Shown here in pieces: positions 24,539 through 33,119 of a stretch of 64,000 nt of DNA. Each line of letters opens with the position of its first letter. Positions within the stretch are counted from its first letter, which is position 1. The position numbers were made by a program, and so were the translations under genes. Source of the DNA: Microbispora sp. NBC_01189 (GTDB taxonomy: Bacteria > Actinomycetota > Actinomycetes > Streptosporangiales > Streptosporangiaceae); assembly GCF_036010665.1 (NCBI RefSeq), contig NZ_CP108581.1:3639501-3703500 (forward strand), read 5' to 3'. Below the pieces are notes generated by a model. It searched no databases and was not told where the DNA came from. It saw only the letters and a list, made by a program, of their open reading frames with translations.

Positions 24539-24754
24539 ATGTACCGATCGAGACAGCACAAGATGATCGCCGGAGTCTGCGGCGGGCTCGCGGAGCGGTG
24601 GGGCATCTCGCCGACCGTCGTCCGCGTGCTGTTCCTGTTGTCGTGCCTGCTGCCCGGCCCCCAGTTCGTGGCCTACATCATCATGTGGGTGATCTTCCCC
24701 AAGGCCCCGGCCGCGTCCGCACCGGGCTACGGCTACTCGTACGACCGCAGGTAG
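24539..24754 (+). CDS. PspC-domain small membrane protein
   Basis: A 71-residue protein with the PspC signature: KMIAGVCGGLAERWGIS, then one hydrophobic helix VVRVLFLLSCLLPGPQF and YIIMWVIFPKAP. PspC domains act in envelope-stress responses; in actinomycetes they occur as short stand-alone proteins as well as sensor domains. GAAAGGAAA precedes the ATG. It is divergent from the LURP-one gene. Confidence 0.9.
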   Translation: MYRSRQHKMIAGVCGGLAERWGISPTVVRVLFLLSCLLPGPQFVAYIIMWVIFPKAPAASAPGYGYSYDRR

Positions 24755-24783
24755 GCGGCGCGGGGCCGCGCGGGCGCGTCTGT

Positions 24784-24833
24784 GCTCACATCGGAATAAT
24801 GCTCACATCGGAATATGCTCACATCGGGAGAGG
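24784..24833 (+). repeat. Three direct repeats immediately upstream of lipB
   Basis: GCTCACATCGGAATAAT (24784-24800), GCTCACATCGGAATAT (24801-24816) and GCTCACATCGGGAGAGG (24817-24833). The last copy contains the GGGAGAGG ribosome binding site of lipB. The AATAAT/AATAT parts are the most AT-rich bases nearby and could form -10 elements. Confidence 0.85.
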
Positions 24834-24839
24834 TGAGCG

Positions 24840-25478
24840 ATGATGCGGCGACGGCCCCTGACGCTGGTCCAGGACGACCTGGTCGACTACGAGAAGGCCA
24901 TGGAACGCATGGCCGCCCTGGTCGAGGAACGGCAGGACGACACCCGGCCCGACACACTGTGGCTGCTGAGTCATCCGCCGGTCTTCACCGCCGGTAAGCG
25001 CACCCTGGAGTCCCACCTCCCCGACCCGGCGGCCGGCATCCCCGTGGTGCCGACCGGCCGCGGCGGCCAGCTCACCTATCACGGCCCCGGGCAGCTCGTG
25101 GGCTACCTGGTCGTGAAGCTGGCCACCGGCGAGGGCGTGGTCGACTACATCCGCGAGGTCGAGCTGCGTTTGGTGGAGGCTCTCGCCGCTCTCGGCGTCG
25201 CCGCCGAGCGGCGCGACACCCCACCGGGGTCGGAACTGCTGACCGGCGTGTGGACCAGGGCCACCGGCCGCAAGATCGTGTCCATCGGCATGCGGGCGAG
25301 CCGGTCGGTCACCAGCCACGGCTTCGCCCTCAACGTGGAGGGCGACCTCACGCCGTGGAACCTCGCGATCCCCTGCGGAATGCCGGACGTGGAGATGACG
25401 TCGGTCGCCCACGAGCTCGGCCGGGCCTCCATGGAGGAGACCCGCCGAGCCGTCGCCACCGCCTTCGAGTCCTCCTGA
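24840..25478 (+). CDS. lipB: Octanoyl-[acyl-carrier-protein]:protein N-octanoyltransferase
   Basis: A 212-residue LipB that moves octanoate from ACP to lipoyl domains, the first step of lipoate cofactor synthesis. The family motifs are present: GRGGQLTYHGPGQLVGY, RKIVSIGMRASRSVTSHGFALNV (catalytic Lys) and IPCGM (acyl-binding Cys). Here the usual THG is SHG. Start ATG 24840 follows GGGAGAGG; a second ATG at 24843 is equally possible. lipA is not adjacent on the downstream side. Confidence 0.95.
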   Translation: MMRRRPLTLVQDDLVDYEKAMERMAALVEERQDDTRPDTLWLLSHPPVFTAGKRTLESHLPDPAAGIPVVPTGRGGQLTYHGPGQLVGYLVVKLATGEGVVDYIREVELRLVEALAALGVAAERRDTPPGSELLTGVWTRATGRKIVSIGMRASRSVTSHGFALNVEGDLTPWNLAIPCGMPDVEMTSVAHELGRASMEETRRAVATAFESS

Positions 25479-25537
25479 GCTCCGGCCCTCGTGACCTGCG
25501 GCCAGGAGCCCCGGGCCGTACCTGAGCCCTGAGCCTG

Positions 25538-25777
25538 CTACAGACGGGGAGCGAGCACACCCGCGCAGACGTCCGCGCGGCGGGACAGAGCCTCAGCGAC
25601 TCGGTCCATGCGCGGGAGCAGTCCGGCGGCCTCGGGTTCGAAATAGCCGAGCATGCGGCAGAGCTTGGCGTAGTCGGCGGCGAGATCACGAGTGTGGACG
25701 GGCTCGTGGTGCATGATCCGGTTACGGAACAGGACGAGGGACAGCAGGCCGTCATGCAGGTCGCGGCGTGGTCAGAC
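25538..25777 (-). pseudogene. Remnant of an Abi-like/HEPN-type protein gene
   Basis: The minus strand has about 75 open codons ending at TAG 25538 that read DLHDGLLSLVLFRNRIMHHE and then PVHTRDLAADYAKL. The RNRIxHHEP motif is the HEPN/Abi-type RxxxxH signature of many abortive-infection or toxin proteins. The frame is cut by a stop just upstream and no start with a ribosome binding site is visible, so this is a C-terminal remnant. Identification by motif only. Confidence 0.5.
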
Positions 25778-25803
25778 CGTGAGGTGGTAACTTGAAGATG
25801 TAA

Positions 25804-25841
25804 GCCCCGGGTCCGCCTCTGCACAGCATGCCGCCCGGGGC
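25804..25841. terminator. GC-rich hairpin in the gap after lipB
   Basis: GCCCCGGG (25804-25811) pairs with CCCGGGGC (25834-25841) around 22 bases; ACGGCCTTTT follows on the plus strand. It may end transcripts from lipB, though the long loop makes it a weak terminator. Confidence 0.4.
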
Positions 25842-26008
25842 ACGGCCTTTTCCGGGCTGGACACGATCCCGTAGCCAGAGAGTAAGCCTTGCGACCTGAG
25901 GGAACAGGCGTATTCGCGATACTCGGCCGGTCCGAACTCGAAGGTCGTTGCGGCACATCCGGCAAGTAGGCTGGCCGCGATCGTTCGCGACGGTGAGAGG
26001 TGCCGCCC

Positions 26009-26473
26009 ATGACCACCGACCCGACGATGACCCGGATCGGTGAGGCGGTGGAGTTGCATCACGGCCAGGGTCAGCGTGACGCCGCTCGTGACCTGTTCGC
26101 GCGGATCTGGGGTGACATCGGTGGTGAGCAGGGCGACCCGCTGCATGTCTGCGTCCTCGCCCACTCGATGGCCGACGTGCAGGACGACGTGCGGGACGAG
26201 CTGATGTGGGATCTGCGGGCGCTCGCCGCCGCCGATCTCGTCACCGACGAGCGGGTGGCCGCGGCCGGCGTGCCGCTCTCGGTGGCCGGCCTGTATCCGT
26301 CGTTGCACCTGAACCTGGCCGAGTGCTATCGCAAGCTGGGCGATCTCGGCCGCGCCCGGGAGCACCTCCGGCAGGCGCGGGCCGGGATCGGCGCGCTTGG
26401 CGACGACGGATACGGGCGGCTCATCAGGGGCGGCCTGGACCGGCTGGCCGGACGGCTGGGCGAGGCCACCTGA
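26009..26473 (+). CDS. TPR-like hypothetical protein
   Basis: A 154-residue soluble helical protein: TRIGEAVELHHGQGQRDAAR, a His/Cys-containing segment (DPLHVCVLAHSMADVQDD) and a tetratricopeptide-type helix pair LHLNLAECYRKLGDLGRAREHL. I recall similar short actinomycete proteins, function unknown. GAGAGG lies 8 bases before ATG 26009; a GTG at 26000 is an alternative. It is convergent with the permease gene, 9 bases apart. Confidence 0.75.
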   Translation: MTTDPTMTRIGEAVELHHGQGQRDAARDLFARIWGDIGGEQGDPLHVCVLAHSMADVQDDVRDELMWDLRALAAADLVTDERVAAAGVPLSVAGLYPSLHLNLAECYRKLGDLGRAREHLRQARAGIGALGDDGYGRLIRGGLDRLAGRLGEAT

Positions 26474-26482
26474 CAGCCGGGA

Positions 26483-28030
26483 TCAGGCGACCGGCTCGGG
26501 CTGGTCCACGTCGTCGACGGTGCGGCGCGGGCCGGTGAACCAGTGCCTGGCCGACAGGCGCCACCACAGGGCGATGCCGACGAGCACGGCGCCCACGGCG
26601 ATGGGGGCGTAGTTGACCGACGTCCAGGTGAAACCGGCGTCGCCGGGCACGCCCGCGGGTGAGATGGGCAGGACGAAGTAGACCGAGATGATCGCGATCT
26701 CGATCACCGCGATCCAGCAGAGCGCCTTGTATTTGCGGCCCAGCGTCCACGGGCCGGTCTGGAAGGCGTCGCCCGCGCGCAGCCGCAGCCAGATCGGGAT
26801 GAGGAACGCGAGGTAGAGCCCGATGACCGCGATGGACACCACGGCCAGGAACGCCACCGGCGTCGCGGAGCCCTCGGGGGCGTACAACGCGGGGAGCGTG
26901 ATCAGCAGCGCGACGGCGCAGCCGCCGATGATCGCGTTCACCGGCGTGCGGTTGCGGTCGATCTTCGACCACAGCCGCCAGCCCGGCACCGCGCCGTCGC
27001 GGGAGAACGCGTAGGTCATCCGGGACATCGAGGTCACGCAGCTCATCCCGCAGAAGAACTGCCCGATCGTGGAGATGCCGAAGACGACGGTGGCGAGGGT
27101 GGACGACAGCGACGAGGTGAAGATGGCCCCGACGAAGCCGCCCTCGGCGTCGACGGCCTCCACGTTCGTCGCCGCGAACAGGAACGCCAGCAGCAGGATC
27201 CAGCCGCCGATCGCGGAGTAGAAGATCGACTGCCACAGGCCCTTGGCCGCCGCGCGGGCCGCGCCGTGCGTCTCCTCCGACACGTGCGCGCAGGCGTCGA
27301 AGCCGGTGATCGTGTACTGCGTGAGCAGGAAGCCCAGCGGCAGCACGTACAGCCAGAAGGCGGGCCCGGAGTCGCCGCTGCCGAAGCCGGAGTGGTTGAA
27401 CGTCTCGAACAGGAAGCCCACGCTCTGGTGCTTCGACGGGCCGAAGACCAGGATCAGCACGACGGCCGCCGCGCCGAACACGTGCCACCACACCGAGATG
27501 TTCTGCAGCAGCGAGATCAGCCGGTGGCTGAAGATGTTGATGAGGGCGTGCAGCACCAGGACGATCGCGAACAGCAGGAAGGTATGGTGCAGCGCGTTGC
27601 CGTTCGCCCAGGAGTCGCTGAACCGGCCGACCACGATGTTGAGGAACGTCGCGCAGCCGTAGTCGACCGACGCCGTGACCGCGATCAGCCCGATCAGGTT
27701 CAACCAGCCGGTGAACCAGCCGTGGACCGGCCTGCCGAGCTTGGCGGCCCACCAGTAGATGCCGCCCGCCGTGGGATAGGCGGAGACCAGCTCGGCCATG
27801 CAGAAGCCGATGATCAGGATGAACGCCGAGATCAGCGGCCAGCCGACGGAGATCGCCAGGGGTCCGCCGTTGTTCCAGGCCTGGCTGAAGGTGGTGAAGC
27901 AGCCGGCCAGGATCGAGATGATGGAGAAGGAGATCGCGAAGTTGGAGAACCCGCTCCAGGTGCGGGCCAGCTCCTGCTTGTAGCCGAGTTCCGCGAGTCG
28001 TCGGGCGTCGTCGTCGAGGGCGTGCGCCAT
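26483..28030 (-). CDS. APC-superfamily amino acid/amine permease
   Basis: A 515-residue secondary transporter with about 12 hydrophobic segments. The first helix region WSGFSNFAISFSIISILAGC and YPTAGGIYWWAAKLG are typical of the amino-acid/choline/GABA permease branch of the APC superfamily; QYTITGFDACAHVSEET is the conserved helix-8 segment. Substrate is probably an amine or amino acid. GGAGG precedes ATG 28030. It lies 11 bases downstream of a choline-kinase-like gene on the same strand, so the pair is an operon; uptake followed by phosphorylation of a choline- or ethanolamine-type substrate is plausible (inference). Confidence 0.9.
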   Translation of the reverse strand: MAHALDDDARRLAELGYKQELARTWSGFSNFAISFSIISILAGCFTTFSQAWNNGGPLAISVGWPLISAFILIIGFCMAELVSAYPTAGGIYWWAAKLGRPVHGWFTGWLNLIGLIAVTASVDYGCATFLNIVVGRFSDSWANGNALHHTFLLFAIVLVLHALINIFSHRLISLLQNISVWWHVFGAAAVVLILVFGPSKHQSVGFLFETFNHSGFGSGDSGPAFWLYVLPLGFLLTQYTITGFDACAHVSEETHGAARAAAKGLWQSIFYSAIGGWILLLAFLFAATNVEAVDAEGGFVGAIFTSSLSSTLATVVFGISTIGQFFCGMSCVTSMSRMTYAFSRDGAVPGWRLWSKIDRNRTPVNAIIGGCAVALLITLPALYAPEGSATPVAFLAVVSIAVIGLYLAFLIPIWLRLRAGDAFQTGPWTLGRKYKALCWIAVIEIAIISVYFVLPISPAGVPGDAGFTWTSVNYAPIAVGAVLVGIALWWRLSARHWFTGPRRTVDDVDQPEPVA

Positions 28031-28041
28031 TGAGGCCTCCT

Positions 28042-28965
28042 CTAACAGGTGCGGGACATCCGGCCGGTGACCCCGTCGATCAGCCGGCCGAAACTTGGGT
28101 CCGCCAGGTCCCGTACGGCGCGGGCGAACTTCTCCGCCGCCTCCGCGTCGTAGTCCAGGGCGGGCAGGGCGCGGTCGCGGACCAGCCCCTGGTGGACGAC
28201 GAACCACAGCGCCCAGGTGAGGTTGGCCATGATCAGGTTCAGTCGTACGCGGGGGGCGTGCTCGTCGTCGCCGAAGTAGGCCCGCGTGAGCCGTACGACC
28301 TGGCCGGGGTCGAAACCGGCCTCGGCGGCGATGTCGCCCAGTTCGAAGCAGGGGTCGTTGTTGCCGGACAGCTGGTAGTCCACGATGCGGACGCCGCCGC
28401 TCGTGGCGATGAGATTGCCGCAGATCAGGTCGTTGTGGCAGGGAACGGACGGCAGCGGGCGGCGGGCGAGTGCCGCCTCGATGTCGTACGCCGGCGGCAG
28501 CACGTCGTCGAACCCGGCCGGCAGCGCCAGACCGTGGGCCCGGCACCGGGCCAGATAGTCCCGGAGCGTGCCGAAGATGGAGAAGTCGTTGCCGAACCGG
28601 GGCCCGGCGTGCAGGCGGCGGCAGGCGGCCGCCACCTCCTCGATCCGCGCCGCCACGGCCGGGACGTCGAGGGTGACGCCCTCGACGTACTCCAGCACGA
28701 GGGCGCCCGGCAGCACGTGCACGACCCGGGGGCCGACCCCGGCCGCCGCCGCGGCGACCGTATTGGCGATCTCCTGGTCGAGCGGGATGCCGAGGCCCGC
28801 CTCGGTGACGCGTGGATCGAGCACCCGCAGGATCCAGCGGTCGCCGTCGTCGCTGTCGATCCTGGCGACGTGGTGGCTGAGCCCGCCCGTGATCGGAGTG
28901 AAGGTCAACGGGCGTCCCGCCCAGCCCGTGACGACATCGCGCACGTCACCGACAGGATCTGGCAT
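28042..28965 (-). CDS. Choline/ethanolamine kinase-like (APH-fold) phosphotransferase
   Basis: A 307-residue small-molecule kinase. Brenner motif CHNDLICGNLI provides catalytic Asp and metal-binding Asn, and IVDYQLSGNNDPCFELGDIA is the DFG-equivalent with the choline-kinase-type continuation (DYxxxGxxxxxFDLA). The N lobe has ITGGLSHHVARI. Start ATG 28965 is set by AAAGGAG at 7 bases. Forming a two-gene operon with the downstream permease, it likely traps the imported alcohol amine by phosphorylation; an aminoglycoside substrate cannot be excluded. Confidence 0.85.
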   Translation of the reverse strand: MPDPVGDVRDVVTGWAGRPLTFTPITGGLSHHVARIDSDDGDRWILRVLDPRVTEAGLGIPLDQEIANTVAAAAAGVGPRVVHVLPGALVLEYVEGVTLDVPAVAARIEEVAAACRRLHAGPRFGNDFSIFGTLRDYLARCRAHGLALPAGFDDVLPPAYDIEAALARRPLPSVPCHNDLICGNLIATSGGVRIVDYQLSGNNDPCFELGDIAAEAGFDPGQVVRLTRAYFGDDEHAPRVRLNLIMANLTWALWFVVHQGLVRDRALPALDYDAEAAEKFARAVRDLADPSFGRLIDGVTGRMSRTC

Positions 28966-29067
28966 GCCCGGCTCCTTTGGTCTGCTTTCAGACCATTGCT
29001 CTGATTCTCCGGGCGGGGTGTTACGGGACGGTACCAATGTCGCAACGTCCCGCGTCCCTCATACGGG

Positions 29068-29874
29068 TCAGCGCACGCGGCCGACGCCGCCGAGCGCGCC
29101 CGCCTTGCCCTCCCGTACGGAGAGGTATTCGGCGACGGGCCGCCAGTCCTGCAGCGGCACCACCCCCGGCTCGACCAGGTCGAGGCCGTCGAAGAAGGCG
29201 AGGACCTGCTCCCGTGACCGGGAGGTGGTGCCGGGGACGGAGGTGCGGCTGAAGACCTTCCGGCCCTCCTCCTCCTGGCCCTCGCTCAGCTCGCCGAGCG
29301 AGCCGTGCGAGACCACCAGGTAGCCGCCCGGCGCCAGCGGGGCCCGGAGCGCATGGACGATCTTCAGGGCCTCGTCGTCGTCGGGGACGAAGTGCAGCAC
29401 CCCGAGCAGGAGGACGGCGAGCGGCTCGGAGAAGTCGAGGTGCGCGCGGACCTCCGGATCGGCCAGGAGCGCCTCGGGGTCCCGCAGGTCCGCGCCGACC
29501 GCGATCACCCGCTCGTTCTCGGCGAGGATCGCCCGGGCGTGGACCAGGACGACGGGGTCGTTGTCCACGTAGACGACGCGCGACTCGGGAGCCAGTTCCT
29601 GGGCGACCTGGTGGACGTTGCGCTGCGTGGGCAGCCCGGCGCCGATGTCGAGGAACTGCCGGATGCCCTGCCGGGAGAGGTACCGCACGGTCCGGATCAG
29701 GAACTCGCGGTTCTCCCGGGCGATGTCCGGAAGGTTGGGCAGGATCTCGATGATCTTCTGGGCGGCCTCGCGGTCCACCGCGAAGTTGTCCTTGCCGCCC
29801 AGGTAGTAGTCGTACATCCGGGCGACGCTGGGTGCGAACGGATCAACGCCCGCCGGTGCCCTCTGCTCGTCCAC
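29068..29874 (-). CDS. SAM-dependent methyltransferase, PF04672 (DUF574) type
   Basis: A 268-residue protein with the family start DPFAPSVARMYDYYLGGKDN and the SAM pocket FLDIGAGLPTQRNVHQVA; VVYVDNDPVVLVHA and LLLGVLHFVPDDDEA follow. The family is expanded in Streptomyces and related genera and its substrates are unknown. A second member with the same plan is at 38179 in this window. It is a single gene here between the kinase and the PfkB-like gene, separated by about 60 bases on the latter side. Confidence 0.9.
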   Translation of the reverse strand: MDEQRAPAGVDPFAPSVARMYDYYLGGKDNFAVDREAAQKIIEILPNLPDIARENREFLIRTVRYLSRQGIRQFLDIGAGLPTQRNVHQVAQELAPESRVVYVDNDPVVLVHARAILAENERVIAVGADLRDPEALLADPEVRAHLDFSEPLAVLLLGVLHFVPDDDEALKIVHALRAPLAPGGYLVVSHGSLGELSEGQEEEGRKVFSRTSVPGTTSRSREQVLAFFDGLDLVEPGVVPLQDWRPVAEYLSVREGKAGALGGVGRVR

Positions 29875-29936
29875 GGCACCCCTCCTCGTCGTACATCACG
29901 GATGGTACCGGTCTTGATCAGGATATTGCGGCCTCT

Positions 29937-30815
29937 CTATGGCGGAAGCTCGCCGCGGGTGGGGAGGCCCTGCCACGAGCTGGGGCTGGCCACGGCGAAG
30001 GCGGCCACGGAGATGCCGCGTTTGAGCCGCTCAGAGGGGTGGAGCCCGTCGAGGATCGCGCTGAGGTAGCCCGCCACGAACGCGCCGCCGACCTCAGCGG
30101 GGTCGACGGACGTCACCGGGGCCGCCTGGGTGTCGTAACGCAGGCCCTCCACGGTGGCGCTGGCGCCCTTGGCGCCCCGGGTCACGACCAGCTCGGGGAC
30201 CGACGCGAGCGCCGGCTCCACGAGCCCGAGCTCGTCCTGGGTCGCGAAGAGCACGTCGGCGCAGGCGGCCAGCTCGGTCAGGCCCTGCCGCGCCTCCTCC
30301 ACGCTGTCCCACAGGTGCGGGCGGTGGTTGACGTCGACGGAGACGAGCACGCCGGCGTCCTTGGCGAGTTTCGCCGCGTGGTGGACGGCGCTGTAGGCGT
30401 AGCCGCTCAGCCCGACGGTGACGCCGGTGACGTGGAGGATCCGGGCCGACTGGACGGCCTCGCCGGGCACGTCGCCGGTCGTCAGGCGCGAGCCCGCCGA
30501 CCCGCCGCGGTAGTACGCCGCGTGCGACGACCGGCCGATGCGCCGCTGGCGTACGACGAGACCGGTGGAGGCCGTCGGGTCGGCCCGTACGGCCGAGACG
30601 TCCACGCCCTCGCCGCGCAGGACGGTCAGCGTGCGGACGCCGAGTTCGTCGGCGCTGACCCGGCCCAGCCAGCTCACCGAGTGGTCGAGCCGGGCCAGGC
30701 CGACGGCCGTCGTCAGCTCGGGTCCCTCCACGTCGAGGCGGGTGCCCGCGTCATGACGCAGCCGTTCGGCCGAGACGACGGCCAGCGCTTCTCCGAGCGT
30801 GAATACCTCGGTCAT
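29937..30815 (-). CDS. PfkB-family sugar kinase-like protein lacking the GAGD motif
   Basis: A 292-residue ribokinase-fold protein resembling 2-keto-3-deoxygluconate kinases: GEALAVVSAERL, LARLDHSVSWLGRVSADELG, VSVDVNHRPHLW, ATQDELGLVEP and VVTRGAKGASA. The signature near the C terminus, normally DTTGAGDAF with the catalytic Asp, reads DPAEVGGAF at residues 238-246, so the catalytic base and the Gly-Ala-Gly anion hole are changed. The rest of the fold (FVAGYLSAI, PSSWQGLPT) is intact. It may bind sugars without phosphorylating them, or use another base. It is a lone gene. Confidence 0.82.
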   Translation of the reverse strand: MTEVFTLGEALAVVSAERLRHDAGTRLDVEGPELTTAVGLARLDHSVSWLGRVSADELGVRTLTVLRGEGVDVSAVRADPTASTGLVVRQRRIGRSSHAAYYRGGSAGSRLTTGDVPGEAVQSARILHVTGVTVGLSGYAYSAVHHAAKLAKDAGVLVSVDVNHRPHLWDSVEEARQGLTELAACADVLFATQDELGLVEPALASVPELVVTRGAKGASATVEGLRYDTQAAPVTSVDPAEVGGAFVAGYLSAILDGLHPSERLKRGISVAAFAVASPSSWQGLPTRGELPP

Positions 30816-30906
30816 GCAGTGTGTCCACGGGGTAGCACCGGAAAAGCATGGCAGACCGTGATCCGCTCCGAAAGGGTTCTGGAACGATCCCGCGTCGTAC
30901 GCGGGC

Positions 30907-31452
30907 TCAGCCGCCGAACGCGTCCACGGCGGCCTGGCAGAACGCCTTGAGGTCGTCCGGCTTGCGGCTGGTCACCAGCGTGTTCGGGCCGCCGGTGCAG
31001 ACCACGACCTCCTTGTCCACCCAGGTCGCCCCGGCGTTGCGCAGGTCGGTCCGCAGGCTCGGCCACGAGGTGAGCGTGCGCTCGCGCACCACGTCGGCCT
31101 CCACCAGCGTCCACGGCGCGTGGCAGATGGCCGCGACGGGCTTGCCCGCGTCGAAGAACTCCTTGACGAACCGTACGGCCTCCGGCTTCGTGCGCAGGAG
31201 GTCGGGGTTGGCGACTCCGCCGGGGAGGACCAGCCCGTCGAAGTCCGACGCGGAGACGTCCCCCGCCACCGCGTCCACGGGGAAGGCGTCGGCCTTGTCG
31301 AGGTGGTTGAACGCCTGCACCCGGCCCCGCTCGGTGGAGATCAGCTTAGGCGTGCCGCCCGCCTGCTCGACGGCCTTCCACGGCTCGGTGAGCTCGACCT
31401 GCTCGATCCCCTCGGGGGCCACGAGAAATGCGATCGTCCTGCCCTGAATCAT
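30907..31452 (-). CDS. PfpI/DJ-1-family protein (type 1 glutamine amidotransferase-like)
   Basis: A 181-residue protein: IAFLVAPEGIEQVELTEPW, DFDGLVLPGGVANPDLLR and the nucleophile elbow AICHAPW with the active Cys. The PfpI/YhbO branch acts as protease, glyoxalase or deglycase in carbonyl stress; the exact activity is disputed in the family. ATG 31452 follows AAAGGAG; an upstream frame to 31542 adds no conserved residues. The gene is divergent from the DUF72 gene. Confidence 0.9.
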   Translation of the reverse strand: MIQGRTIAFLVAPEGIEQVELTEPWKAVEQAGGTPKLISTERGRVQAFNHLDKADAFPVDAVAGDVSASDFDGLVLPGGVANPDLLRTKPEAVRFVKEFFDAGKPVAAICHAPWTLVEADVVRERTLTSWPSLRTDLRNAGATWVDKEVVVCTGGPNTLVTSRKPDDLKAFCQAAVDAFGG

Positions 31453-31540
31453 CGTGCTCCTTTCAGGTTTTCCCGCTCGGTCCTGACGACGCGTGCCCGG
31501 TGATCTGCGATCTATGCCGTTCGCGGGGTAGGAACCGGGC

Positions 31541-32329
31541 ATGCCCGTGCTGGTGGGGACCTCCGGATGGCAGTACGCCGACTGGCGCGACCTCGTCTAC
31601 GGGGGAGTGCCGCAGCGGCTGTGGCTGGAGAGGTACGGCGAGATCTTCGCCACGGTCGAGAACAACAACGCCTTCTACCGGCTGCCGAAGCGGGAGACGT
31701 TCGAGTCGTGGCGGGAGCGCACCCCGCCGGACTTCGTCATGGCGGTCAAGGCCAGCCGCTTCCTCACCCACATCAAGCGGCTGAAGGACCCGGAGGAGCC
31801 GGTGGATCGGCTGATGGGCGTGGCCGAGGGCCTCGGCCCTAAGCTGGGGCCCGTCCTGCTCCAGTTGCCGCCGACCCTGCGGGCCGACGCCGTACGGCTG
31901 CGGGCCTGCCTGGCCCGGTTCCCGTCCTCGGTGCGGGTCGCGGTGGAGCCGCGGCACGCCTCGTGGTGGACCGCCGAGATCCGCGACCTGCTGACGGAGT
32001 TCGGGGCCGCCCTGTGCTGGGCCGACCGGCTCGGACGGCCGGCGGGGCCCCTGTGGCGTACCACGAGCTGGGTCTACCTGCGCTTCCACGAGGGCCGGGC
32101 CGACCCCTGGCCGGCGTACGGGCGGCGTGCGCTGCGCAGCTGGGTCGACCGGCTGGGCGACGTGCCGGACGCCTACGTCTACTTCAACAACGACCCGGGC
32201 GGAGCCGCCGTACGCAACGCCGTCACCTTCGCGGAGATCGCGTGCGCGCGGGGGCGGGAGGTGACCCGGGTGCGGCCGCCGGCGAGTCTGGTCGGCGAGG
32301 CCCACCGGCTGCAGCCCGCCCCCTCATAG
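31541..32329 (+). CDS. DUF72 (YecE-like) family protein
   Basis: A 262-residue TIM-barrel-like protein with the family start VLVGTSGWQYADWRD, the ENNNAFYRLP segment (usual EINSTFYRxP), FVMAVKASRFLTHIKRL, GPVLLQLPP, RVAVEPRHASWW and YVYFNNDPGG near the end. Function is unknown; the fold resembles endonuclease IV-like barrels. The divergent neighbour is the PfpI gene. Confidence 0.9.
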   Translation: MPVLVGTSGWQYADWRDLVYGGVPQRLWLERYGEIFATVENNNAFYRLPKRETFESWRERTPPDFVMAVKASRFLTHIKRLKDPEEPVDRLMGVAEGLGPKLGPVLLQLPPTLRADAVRLRACLARFPSSVRVAVEPRHASWWTAEIRDLLTEFGAALCWADRLGRPAGPLWRTTSWVYLRFHEGRADPWPAYGRRALRSWVDRLGDVPDAYVYFNNDPGGAAVRNAVTFAEIACARGREVTRVRPPASLVGEAHRLQPAPS

Positions 32330-32387
32330 GTGTGTGTCCTGTGAGGGGGCGGGCCGCCGCCCGGGCACCCCTGTGCGGGCGCGCCGG

Positions 32388-32897
32388 TCAGGCGCGCCGG
32401 TCGTCGGAGGCGTGCCGGCCACCCGCGACCAGCTGGTCCGGCGACGACTGCCGGGGCACGGAGAAGCGGTGCGGTGCGGTGTCCTCCCGCCCGGCCCTGT
32501 CGTCGACGCCGTCCCGGTCGACCTTGGGGTAGGCCGCGGTGACCGGAGCCACGCCGTCCCGCTCGGCCTCGGCCTCGGCGGTGGGAGACGACTGGAGGCG
32601 GCGCTCCAGCTCGCGCTTCTCGGCCTCCAGGCGGGACACGCGGTCCCGCTCGGCGAGGCGCGCCTCGCGCGCCCGGCGGCGCCTGACGGCCCCGCGGCGC
32701 AGGCCGCCGGTGATGAGCATCAGACCGACGACGAACACGGCGGCGGTCACCACGCCGGCGATGAAGAACTCGAACGGGCTGAGGTTGAAGGTGCGGTCAA
32801 GGATCGTGACCGGCAGGGTGTTCGCGGTGTCGTTGACCGACACCTCGATCACCGCCGCCGCCGCGACCAAAACCAGAAGCAGGCCCAGTAAGACCAT
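32388..32897 (-). CDS. Two-helix membrane protein with cytoplasmic coiled coil (LapA-like)
   Basis: A 169-residue protein. Hydrophobic helix 1 is at residues 2-17 (VLLGLLLVLVAAAAVI), then an extracytoplasmic NDTANTLPVTIL region, and helix 2 is about 43-65. An Arg-rich stop-transfer segment (RRGAVRRRRAREARLAERDR) is followed by a coiled coil (RLEAEKRELERRL) and an acidic tail. The plan resembles small LapA-domain proteins. No function is known. It is divergent from glnII. Confidence 0.7.
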   Translation of the reverse strand: MVLLGLLLVLVAAAAVIEVSVNDTANTLPVTILDRTFNLSPFEFFIAGVVTAAVFVVGLMLITGGLRRGAVRRRRAREARLAERDRVSRLEAEKRELERRLQSSPTAEAEAERDGVAPVTAAYPKVDRDGVDDRAGREDTAPHRFSVPRQSSPDQLVAGGRHASDDRRA

Positions 32898-33119
32898 CTG
32901 CCCTCACTCCCTGGTGCGGTGTGTGATTCGTGGACGGTCTCCGTCTGCCCCCAAAGGCGCGGATCATGTGCTCCCGGTCACAACGGGGCAGCGGTTTGTC
33001 AGGCAAAGAACAGGCGTTAACACCCTGGTTACAAACGGGCAAAGGTTACGAAATGCCAGAACGGCACTCTCAAGCGTGGCGGACGAACGCCAGGCCGCCT
33101 CGCTTCGAAAGGGATCGAC

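Larger units (their letters stand above)
25479..26008. other. 530-base gap with a gene remnant
   Basis: Between lipB and the TPR-like gene only a degraded C-terminal gene fragment (25538-25777, minus strand) and one GC hairpin (25804-25841) can be supported. The remaining sequence has irregular codon bias on all frames and looks like decayed coding DNA. Confidence 0.5.

Noticed and set aside
24784-24833. Possible CRISPR array
   Set aside because: The units are directly adjacent without unique spacers, so this is a tandem repeat.
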